This document shows positions 14,601 to 26,600 of a DNA stretch of 64,000 bases, piece after piece. The stretch is from Strongylocentrotus droebachiensis (taxonomy: Eukaryota > Echinodermata > Echinoidea > Camarodonta > Strongylocentrotidae). Every line of letters starts with the position of its first letter. Position 1 is the stretch's first letter. A model generated the notes under the pieces. That model saw nothing but the letters and a program-made list of their open reading frames with translations. It ran no database searches and was not told the origin of the DNA. The position numbers were made by a program, and so were the translations under genes. The stretch spans positions 511,001-575,000 of the forward strand of contig JAVYIG010000165.1 of the NCBI GenBank assembly GCA_035222895.1, given 5' to 3'.

Positions 14601-17600
14601 ATGCAAGACAGCATGGCAAGATAGGCCTCTGCAGCTTCTGCTCTTAATGATCTATGAACTAATAATTTATGTCACAAGAAGTATCAACAAATTTGCATAC
14701 GTAACATTAAAAAACAACTACACTGCAGTTTGTGCACACAGATTCCAATCAAATACCTACAAATGTATGGTGGACAAGCAATAATACATAAAGTGCGTTT
14801 TCTAGATACAAAAAGCCTGTAAGCTACACTGCAATGTACTGTGCTTTTCTTGATCTATAGGGCATGCAATACGAGCAGGAAGTGACAAGTTCAGTGCAAT
14901 GATCAGCACTAAATGGTTAAGACAGAAGCCCAATTCTTGACCTAATATTGGTCAGATCGGGGGCTGAACCTCCTTCATAGATGCATCCATTCATCAGGGT
15001 ACCGGTCTGTTCATCTCCTCCTAAAACACTCAACATCTTCTGACGTGAGATATAGGTGATGAGATTGCTTACCCAATATTAAATGTGCAGAAACTAAAAT
15101 GGCTATATATATAAAGCTGATAGGCAAGGGTCCAACCCATCTATTTTTTGTAAAAGTTGAGGGAAAATGGGGGTGGGAGGGGGTATCTAAGTGCACCTGG
15201 TACCTGTTAAATTGTGACATTTGGAGCGTATGTAGTGATTACAAAAGAAGAAAATAAAAGAAACATGAGAAGTACACTATAATACTGCTACAGTATAAGA
15301 TTGAAAGAATGAGAAAGAATGAGAAAGTGAGAGAAAAAGAGAGAGAGAGAGAGAGAGCGAGAGAGACGGATTACTAAGTACCAGTCATCAAGTACTAAGT
15401 CCGCGTCCTAAGTCCGCGTCATTTATCTATAAGTTGGCGTCACTGGTCAATTCACTCACATGGACGCGCACTTATAGCATAATTTGTTTATAAGTACACG
15501 ACAGAATGTCGTCGACTTAGTCTAAGTCGACGGCATTTTATGTAGAAAGGATCTTCACCAGTCTTCTCTTGATTATGGAATACCGTTTGCGCAATCAATC
15601 TTTCTTGACTTGAATTCTGTATTTTTTAATTCAATTAATGGAGTGGAATATAACAATGTCAAGTTAACGATTGATACTGAATTCTAAATTCAGAAAAATA
15701 ATTGGATGAGGTTTGTAAAGTAACATTTACCGGCGGTATGTAATAAAGTATAATTTATATTATAGCATGAAAATAAACATGCAGCGGCACTCCGTACATC
15801 GTTGGGCTGTCTCAACGAACTTGGATTTCTATGGTCTGTCTGCAACGTAGGTCTTCGGATACGTTTAAGTTCATTTTTCCACAATGGCCTCGACAAATGA
15901 TCGTGAATTTGAAACTTAGGTAAGTTACTTCACACAGAAACGTTGCTTTTAACTACCCGAAAAGTTTGTCACAGGTACATTTAACCATTCTCGTGAAGCC
16001 AATGCACTGCCCTGCTCGTTCACGTCTAACTCCGGGAAGCTCCAACACCGGGCTCCAACACCGGCGCCACAGGCGTCGCGCCGCCGGTGTTGGAGCTTCC
16101 CGGAGTTAGTTCACGTCATGTCACGATAAGTATAAAGTTTGTACATGTCCGCTTAGCCCTTAGCGGTTCATTTCGTGTAGTGTACTAGACATCTAGATCT
16201 AGACTAGACCGAATTTTCCGTCTCTTTCGTTCGTTAGCCTCTTATTGGGGTAGGGTCGGCCGGGGGTAGGGTCGGCCGGCTCTCTCAGAGAGAGGCTAAC
16301 GAACGAAAGAGACGGAAAATTCGGTCTAGATCTAGACTAGACTCTACTACTAATACTGGCGCTAGATGGCTGACAACAAATCATGTTGACTACGAGACTT
16401 TCTCGGATTAATCATTAATTAATTAGGATCTAAATGAGCAACCTATCGTAGACTCTAGACTAGACCGAAAACTTCAGTCTCTCTAATCGTCGGTTGTTCC
16501 ACTGAGACTACGTCTGGCTCCACTAGACCTCCGGGAATGTCAACAAATGTCAGTTTTATTAAAGAAATGACAAAATCAGACGGTTATTTCTGTCTAACTC
16601 TAGACTAGACTAGACTCTAAGTCAATTATTTCTGTGTTATTTTTTATCTTAAATAATATTCAGTGTAATATTGCAGCCAAAGTGGATAGGTCTCAGTGAA
16701 GACTTAAAGAGTGAAAAACTTGTTGCATATCTCATTCATCGCGGTCCGGCCAAACCGAACCATTCATTCCCCACACTACCCATAGGATGTACTTCAGTCT
16801 ATGTATAGATCGAGGCTGTCAAAGGAGCCAGATGTAATCTCAGCGGAACAAACCGTCGATATCAGAGACTGAAGCTAGCAATCCAAATTTATGCGAACTT
16901 CCACATTTCTATTATAAAGACCAATGTTCTTTTCTCTATGTCTTTCTGCAGACTGCTCAATAGAATGCTGGTGGTTGGTATTCCTCCCGACGTATACTAG
17001 GCATAATATAGAGAGGGGCGGAAAGGAAATAGACCTGTATAAAGCAGCGTTGGCAGGCAAAAACATGGCAGATATGGGAGACAAAGACAAATCAGTAGAA
17101 AAGGAGGAGGAGGAGGAGGAGGAGGAGGAGGAGGAGAAGGAGGAGGAGGAGGAGGAGAAGGAGAAGAAGAAGAACAACAACAACAACAACAAGAACCGCA
17201 AGAACAATGAGAAGGAGGAGGAGGAGAACAAGCAGGAGGAGGAGAAGGAGGAGGTCGTAGGCCTACCGGTAGTCAAGATGAAAGATAATCCAAAAGGTAT
17301 GATATTCAAAACTATGAAATATACATGTATCTAGTTCAAGGTCAAGTTTCAAGTTTAGTTTGTTTCACATTTCACGAAATTAGAATTCACATAATTGACA
17401 AAATTAGAATATGATATGAAATATACTAAAAGTATCACATATATTATCAATTCTTTGTTAAGACGTCAAAATTAATTGTATTGAATAGCAGGTTATACAG
17501 GGTGAAATGTGATGAACCAATTCAAAAGCTCAGCTTGTAGATTATAGGTTGCCCTAAATAAAACTAACATTTGATTGAAATGGTTGCAATGGTGATGGAC

Positions 17601-20600
17601 GTAACAATAATAATAGGTGGGCAAGAAGGCCTAAGAGTAAGATGATATACAAAGTGAAACAAGCAAAAATAGCCAAAACAGCAAAAACAAAATTGGAAAC
17701 AGCGAGCACATTCGCATTCCCGAAGGCCCTCCGAGAACAGGCGCGATACATCAGAACATAATTGTCGGAGAAGGCCAACTGTGTAGGTCGTACCGAGGCG
17801 ACAATATTCATGAAATGTTCAATGTAGAATATCATAAGTACTTTAATTACAATGTGGGTCATATGAATTAAAAAAGGACTGTCTAAGCTTATGCTTGAAA
17901 CAATTCAACGACAGGGATTCTACATGTATCTCCTTGTTCAGCGTGTTCCAAAATGTTGGTCCTAAATGAATTATTGTTTTGAGTGCAAATACAGTGCGGA
18001 TGCGGAAGAGGTGAAAATAATCATTTTGTCTGGTGGGATGAGTGGACGGCATTGTTTTTTATGAACATGGGAGTAAAGACACTGGGTAAATCACCTTTGT
18101 TTAGCTGGTACATGAAGAGGGCAGGCCAAGACAATAATAGTACAAATCAGATATTTTTAGTATGTTGTCAGTACGAAAATATCCATCAGTATGCGAGCGA
18201 AAATCAGCAAAGTTAATTGTTCGTACTGATCTTTTTTTAATAATGAAAATATTTTCAATGTTTATTTTCGAACAGTTCCCCTGTGCTAGGGTGATAATAA
18301 TGTACCATATAAGATGTTTAATACATGAGAAGGAAAATAACATTTCAGTTTATTTATAATATCTGTAATATGATAACCATCAAAAGTCACCCATCGAACA
18401 GTTGATAACATCCATAGCCATGAAAACTAACTAATAATTCAGCAGCTTTCTAGGCCATTATGAAGCAAACTAGCAAACTCTTTAATATGTTGCTAATAAT
18501 GACATCATTGGGTGCATAAGTCTTTAAAAAAAGCATCTGTAAATAAATGAAATAAAATAAAATTGTATGCGGTGTAGTGATTAAAAATCAAGGTCACTGA
18601 TTAAATAATATCAGACAACCCAACGTTGCTTAAGTATTGGGTTGGGTTTGTAGATGCATGTAGTAGCATGATTTAGCTTAATAATTGAAACAATTAAACA
18701 GAGTAGATATTATACGGTAATGAATTAGAATTGGTTCTTGGTTCACTGACAATTGCATCTTTCCATGACAAATTACCTTCAGGGAAGAGGAATCGCATAC
18801 GAAGACGATGCCTGATATGTCGAGAAGAAACATCAGATATATGTCAAAGCATCTTGAACGGAAACACAGACTAAATGGAGAGGAACGGTGGAAGTATATT
18901 TATCAAGCAAGATCCAGGTATGTTTGACCACACTATACACTTTAACAACACCATATGTCTGTTTGATATGGACAGACAACTAATAGAGATGTTAGTGTTA
19001 GTGTTGGTTATTTTACCTGACTGCTAAGAAAGCATGAATGCTTGTTAGTAAGCAACCAGAGGACCAACGGATTTAGGTTCTCTCCTAGGGACCTGGTAAT
19101 GAGGATTAATGCCTAACCAAAGGGCACGAGCTCATCAACTTGGTTTCGAACTCAGGTCGCCGGAGTATGAGACCACCACTCTACCAACTGAGCTATCGCG
19201 TTAGAGCAATTACCCAATGTATTTTCTAAGAATAATTATTATTCCGATATAATGTATAATGACTTGATTAATTTGCATGATTTTTTTTTATAGTTTCATT
19301 AGGTTTTCATAAATTCATATGGGGATTCATGAAATTGAGAAATGTTTTTTTTATTTGTTATGTTTCCATAATTCTTTTGTCCATGCATGTGTGCATCGAT
19401 TGGTCTATCTTTCCAGATTTAGCATGAAAGTACAAATATCACATGAGTCAAACAGTGAGTGTGGAATAGTTATATGCTGGAGTAGGAATTCTTCAATGCT
19501 GTAGACATGATTGTTTAGAGCATGTTTTTTAAATCTGTGTGTTTTTTTTTTTTTTTTGGGGGGGGGGGGCGGTTAAGTCTATTAACAAGTTCTTGTATAT
19601 ATCTTGCATAGTTCACAGTAACAACTGTTTTGTTTTTTCGTACAAAGTGTCCCTATTCAACGCTTAGGAAAAAAAGGAGAGAAGAAAAGGCTGACTGCCC
19701 CAAGAGCTTACTGCCCCAAGTGTCCCGCTAAAAACCTGTCTAATTTGTTGGACCACAACAAAAGGAAACATTCGGGAGAGAAAGAAATACTGGTACATGT
19801 ACAAAGTGGTAAGACTTGATTATCTGACTGTAAAGTAGATTTAATGTTCTTGCATGAGAAGATACATACATACAAAGTGGTAAGACTTGATTGTCTGACT
19901 GTAAAGTGGATTTTTAATGTTTGTGCATGACAATATAAAAAAAAAAAATTATCTAAAATAAAGAGATTTTACAGCCAAGATAAGAGAATATGATTGTTTT
20001 TTTCTTCTGATGACTTAAATAAATGAAGTAAACTGAATTCCTGTTGAATACAGTTAAAGATTGTTTGGTATTTAGTAAAGCAAAGCGCATGTCATGCCAT
20101 TATTTCAATTATGGTATTTGTGTACAGAAATTCAGAAGTCTCTACAAATTGTCTCATGTAGTACATGTATTGTAAGTGGTGAATAATAGATTCTATTTGA
20201 ATTATTCTTTTTTACAATATACTTATAAATTTAATTACAACTGTAGCTGGAAAGCAAATATGTTTTTCAGCTTATGTTGAAAGCTACAATTGGATTATAT
20301 TTGTAGCTTTTCCTTGATGAATTAACCTTTAATTTCGTATTTAGCTTTATTTGCCTTCAATAGAACAACAGGAAGAAGAACTGAACATTCTTCAAAAGTA
20401 TGGGCGGTATGTGCAATTCTGCTCGGCTGGCCACCACATATCGAATATTAAACGAGTTGAACAGCTACTTGGAAGAGAAGGAGGGATGAAACAACTCTTC
20501 GTTGACAAGGGAACTCTTCGTTGACAAGGGATCAATGTAATCAAGGTAATGTTTAATAATACAAGAGCTATTGGGCCTTGGAGTTAGTTGTGGCTGTTGG

Positions 20601-23600
20601 TTGTTGCCTGGACAATTACCTCAAAGGTAAAGACCATTCAGACAATGAGCTGGAGTTAAAAGAAGCAGAAAAGTAAAAGGAACTGGTTGACAAAAGTTTG
20701 AGGTTGTGGGTTCGAACCTCGACCGCGTCATACCAAAAGATGTTAAAAGATGGGAGTTGTTGCTACCTTGTTTGGCGTTCAACAATAAGGGATAGAGCAA
20801 CGTCGATCTGGCGCTGCTCAGTGGCTGCCGGGCTCACGATCAATTGGGCAAAAAGAATTTCCGTTTCGGTTTAATAACATTTGGAGTGGACTATTAGGCT
20901 ATTATTATTATTATTATTATTATTATTATGAATTTTGTATTACTAGTGTTGAGATTAATCAAACATCAAAGGGCAATTTTGTACTGCATCATGTGTGTAC
21001 TATTTCCATTGATCTTTGTGTAACATGTAATATTTCATTTTCAAAATAGGGGTTGTAAAAATTGATGTTGCAAATATATCATTGGCAACATGTATGATGG
21101 ATATAATTCTTGAGGGGGAAAAAGAAATTGATTTTTAAAAAGTCTTTTTGTACTGTGCTATTAATAACTTTGTTGACATTTTGTGTTTGATTGATCACAT
21201 CTTTAAGATTGATGTCAAATAGGCCAAACGTTCACTGACATGTTCCTCTCCTTTTCGGCTTAAAAGTGTATTATCTACATGTAAATGGGTGTCTTCTTTC
21301 ATTATCATATTTATGCTCTGATTATAGTAATTATATGTGGACGGTTAATACCATGAGAAAATAATGTGGATTTGGGATGCAAACCTGAATCCGGTCATTC
21401 CATTATCAAATATAATTTAAGTTTGTGCTCCTGATATTGCAGTTGTATGTATTATTCACCTGAATGTAGGAACTGGTATTCATTTCCCCCAATATACAGG
21501 GTTTATGAGAAATTGAAAGATCAGTACCAGCCTACTCTATCTATCTATCTATCAGGCTAGAAGAAGATGGTGATGGTGATGATCAACGGCCCTTCTTCAT
21601 CCAGACCAATGGTGCTCCATTGAAAAAACCGTCTCCGGAACTTCAGAAAAGCTGGGTGAGGTGGGGGTATAATAGCACCATCAGTACAAGAGCAATCAGG
21701 AAGACGGTGGCAACAATGGTAATTAATTTTTTTGAAAACTATAGATTTGTTATGCCTCTGCCTGGAGGCATTATGTTTTCGGGTTGTCCGTCCATCCATC
21801 AGTCTCGTTTTCATTCTCGTTCTCGCGATAACTTTAAAAAGATTTGACGGAACAACTGCAAATTTTGATCATGTATGCATATGGGAGGGACAATGATCTG
21901 ATTAGATTTTGGGGTCATGTGGTCAAATGTCATAGATTTTCATTCTCGCGATAACTAAAGAACCACTTTACGGGTAACTTCAAATGTGGATTATACAATG
22001 TCTTTTAAATAAGACCATTTTTTCAGTTTTGTATTACACAAAGGTCAATTGGTTTTCTTGAATTTTGTTGTTCGATGAGACTAATAGTATGAAATTTCCA
22101 TTCCTATTTTAAATGTAAGTGTGTTTTTCTATTTTCTTGCCATCAGGCCCGTGACCATCTGACGAATGATCAACGTTCCCACGTTGCTACTTAATGAACC
22201 ACTCGTTGAAGACTGCAGATACGAATTATGCAGCTCGATGGAAAACGGAGCAAAATGTAGAAGCTCAGCATTTGATGAGATCCCTACTGTTAGATGAGGT
22301 GAGCACATAGACACAATGCTGCTTTTCAGCACTATTTAGTTCCCCCAAAACAGAGCTGTAATTAAGTATCAAAAGTCTAATGCATATATTTGTTACCATT
22401 TGAGAAAATAGCAGGAACATTTATTTGAATTAATACTGCATTACGGTATACTACACTGTATTATAAAAATGTCACCACGCCCATGTGGTATATTAAATTT
22501 GTGATTTCTTATTCAGGTGGCATCTGAATGAAGTGATGAGTATCAAGAACAGTATATTGCATGAATAATTGTTGCACATGGAGTTCAATTCTGTAAATCA
22601 TGTAATAATACTATTTTATTATTTCTAAAGTTACACAACTGCCTTGAAATTTCAAGATAAAAAGTTTTAGACAATTAGTTTTAATTGCATAGTGGGAGAA
22701 AATTCTGTAAGAAAGAGCCAATGTATTAGGAAATATTAGCTGAAGATTTGCTTCCTTTCTCACTCTTATGTTCATGAAGGTACTAAATGAGGAGGAGGAG
22801 CCAATACCTGACATGACAGAGGAAGAGTTCTATGAGGACGAATCAACCGAGGAGGAAGATGTAGATGGCAATGTATGTATGGCAGTTTATTGCAAAAATA
22901 CATAAAATTACTTCTCACTTCTGAGGTATTGAGTAATTCCAATGGAATGTTTTGCACAGGTACTTGATATAAATAACAATTGAATATGTTTTGTAATCAG
23001 TTGAGAAATGAAGCCTTCTGAGCATCTGGAGTTCATGGATCTTGAGGGGAACTGACTGAAGTCAGTATGACTAAATTTGATTTCAGAGGGCTTTTTGATA
23101 TCGTCGTGTATTACAAAAAAATTGTCAAATTTAACCCTATATACATGTAGATAAGGCTATTTAAAAACTGCATAGCCTGAGGGCGTTTCTGTTTGACACC
23201 GTTGCGTAGAAGAGCGTGGAAGATTCTTAAGTCGTCCAGCAGCATGCACTCCATTCATAGACAGCTAAGATATGCACTACACATCATGTGCGGGAACGAG
23301 CTGAGCCTGATCTAATCTAAAGGGGAAAACAATGAAGTACATAAGGAAAGAGAAGAGGAAATAGAGTTTATTGTATTTCTTTGTTTTTCCTTTGATCTAT
23401 CCTCTCCCCTTCCTTTATGTATTTCTTTTTTCTTCCTTCCATCAATCTACATTTATTTGTTTTATCTTGTACTTTATGCTCTCCCGTTATGTTGAAATGA
23501 TACATGAAATCAGGTTTTTGAGGAATTTTGGATCCGACGTGCAAGTACAAAATTATGCATAGCTTTAGAACCCCATGCCTGGGCGTCACAAATTTGGTCT

Positions 23601-26600
23601 CAAAAGATGCATAGGACAAAAGTCCTGAAAATTTAGTGAGAGATATTTTTGTGTTAAAAAATGTTGAGGGGGATGCTAATTTAGCCTCCCCTCGGGCTGC
23701 ATGTATATAGGGTTAAACTTTCATTCAACCTTCCATGACTCCTTGATTCTTCATGCAGACATGTCCAAGAGATAGGGGAGAGTCATCCTCAAGACCAGAG
23801 AAAAACAAGGCATTCAAAGTCCAACCAAAGACAGCAGTAAGTGTAGCTTTTTAGCCATACATTAAATTATGCATTCATTAAATCACTACTATTTTTACTT
23901 GGTCGTGTCTGAAAATATGTGGCACACTGACAACAATTTGCTGCAAAAATATAAATTGTTCATGTTTTCATTACTTTGTTTTGCCCATAATGAATCTATG
24001 CTTTGCAGATGTTCACAAGTTCTTTCTCTGTGACTGTACTGCATAAGTGGAAAGTCATCAGGAAAATCTGGCTTTACAAATTATTCCAGTAATAATAATA
24101 ATCTTTTAAAGTCCACTCCAAATTTTATTAAGTTAAACCGAAAATGGAAATTCTTTTTGACCAATTGATCGTGAGCCCGGCAGCCACTGAGCAGCGCCAG
24201 ATCGACGTTGCTCTATCCCTTATTGTTGAACGCCAAACAAGGTAGCACCAACTCCCGTCTTTTAACGTCTTTTGGTATGACGCCGCCGGGGTTCGAACCG
24301 ACGACCTCCCAGTTGTGAGGCAGACGCTCTACTGACGCTCTACTGTATTGGTGTAATGAAGGGCATACCTGTACATCATCTCCAAAAATAACACTACATT
24401 GTGTAATGAGAGATATGTGTGGCAGTAATAGTAATTCCTGTAACGATTAAACAGGATTTTTTTTAGGGGGGTTATGTTATAACATTTCAGCCAAATTCAT
24501 CTACTTCCCAATTTAATCATGTGGTCATGATCATACATCTCATCATCATCTTCTTCATCACAGGCTACATAGCTACAGAACTATAAATGCTTCATGACGC
24601 TTTGGTCCGGTACAGATGAAACTTCATCATCATCATCATCATCATGATACGAGGAGAGGTAGATCCTGTAATCCTCGGTCACTTCTTCAGGGTTGGTTAT
24701 GTTCTAGAGGTTAACTTATTGCACATGCGCAGATTTTGGGACGGTTTTGATCATATAAATTTTACTCGAATCGCTCAGACCACCAGTGCTTGTCCAGTCT
24801 CATCTTGAAGATATCGATGGAGTTCGAGTCAATTATTTCTTGAGGGAGACTATTCCAGTCGGACACCACTCTGTTGCTGAAAAAGCACTTCCTTATATTT
24901 AGACGAGACCTTTCCTTGAAAATCTTTAGAGAGTGTCCTCGGGTTCGAGTATCGAGTGATAAGGTGAAGAAGTGACTTGGGTCCAGCCTTACTAAGCCCT
25001 TTAGTATTTTGAAGACTGTAATGGCATCGCCTCTCCGTCTCCTATAGTACAAGGAGTGTAGGTCAAAAATCTTTAGCCTGTCTGTGTAGGGAAGTTCTCT
25101 TGTCTCTGGCATCATCTTTGTCGCTCTCCTCTGGACCCTTTCAACTTTGTAGCCATCTTCCTTCCAGCGTGAGTGCCATAGGATGTTACCATATTCCAAG
25201 TGTGGTCTTACTAATGTCTTGAATAGGAGGGGTAGAGTCTTAGTGTCCAGCCTGGTGAAGGTACGTCTTATTATTCCGAGGAGTTGGTTTGCTTTGTTTA
25301 CTGCCATAGATACATGTTCATGGAACCTAAGTTCGACATCTACTTGTACACCCAGGTCTTTTTCAAGAGTGGATATCTTGACTTCTTCTCCTTTCATGTG
25401 GTAATTGACCTTTCTGTTGTTTCTACCCAGGTGAATAACTGCACACTTGCTTTGGTTGAAGGGTAGTTGCCACTTCTCAGCCCACAAGGTGAGATTTGTC
25501 AGGTCCGTCTGTAGTGATGAGGAGTCTACCTGATTTCCTACTTCTCTGTATAATTTGGTGTCATCAGCAAAGAGTAGAATCTTGGAGGTAACTCTCTTAG
25601 GCAAGTTATTTATGAAGATGACAAACAGAATAGGCCCAAGGATGCTCCCCTGTGGTATTCCGCTCTTCACCGCAGTCCATGTTGATGTCACTCCATTCAT
25701 GGCTACTCTCTGCTTTCTACCTTTGAGGAAGGCTCCAATCCAAGAAAGTAGTGAATTCACAATTCCATGAGCTTCCAGCTTAAGTAGTAGTCTTTCATGC
25801 GGAACTGCATCAAATGCCTTTCTGAAGTCAAGATATAAAACGTCAATAGGCTGATTGTCGTCAAGAATATTAGACCAATTCTCCATTGCCCACAGAAGTT
25901 GTGTCATACATGATCTCCCATTCACAAAGCCGTGCTGACATTCAGAGAGGAGTTCGTTTATATCAAAGTATTTCATTACGGCATCTCTAATAATACTTTC
26001 GAGCATTTTTCCGATGACTGATGTTAGAGTAACTGGTCTGTAGTTCTCTACTGCCTTCCTGCTTCCTTTCTTATAGATTGGAGTAACGTTTCCTTGCTTC
26101 CAGTCTTCCGGAAGTGATTTCTCCTCCAGTGACCTGTTGAATAGGACTGACAGGGGTTCCGCCATTTCCTTGGATATTTCTTTCAGCAGTAGGGGATGAA
26201 TGTTGTCAGGTCCAGCTGATTTATTTCCATTCAGGTTTTTGAGTTTCTTTTCCACAGTTTCTGGGTTTGTTGTCACTTTATCGATGCAGGAATCATTGTT
26301 TAATCTGGTCAATGTTGGTAGGTATTCAAGGTCCTCATGAGTGAAGACGCTAGCAAAGTAGGTATTTAATGCCTCAACTTTTTCCTCATCAGTCTGTAGG
26401 GGGGTGCCATCACTGCTGATTAAATCTCCAATGCCAGATTTTGATTTTCTCTTATGACTTGCATTGTTCCAAAATCCTTTAGGATTTGTACCAATATTGC
26501 TGATGAGGTCGTCTTCATGGTCTTTCCTAAGTTGACGTGTCATTCTTCGAAGGCTGTTGGTAGCTTCTCTGTACATCTTGTTGTTGTGACTACATCTCAA

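Noticed and set aside
15690-15896. Minus frame considered as POMP first exon
   Set aside because: Resemblance is limited to a few residues; exon 2 at 40.8 kb fits the N-terminal POMP motif and phase exactly.
17038-17043. TATAAA as a core promoter
   Set aside because: Only 22 bp upstream of the likely ATG and downstream of a strong splice acceptor.
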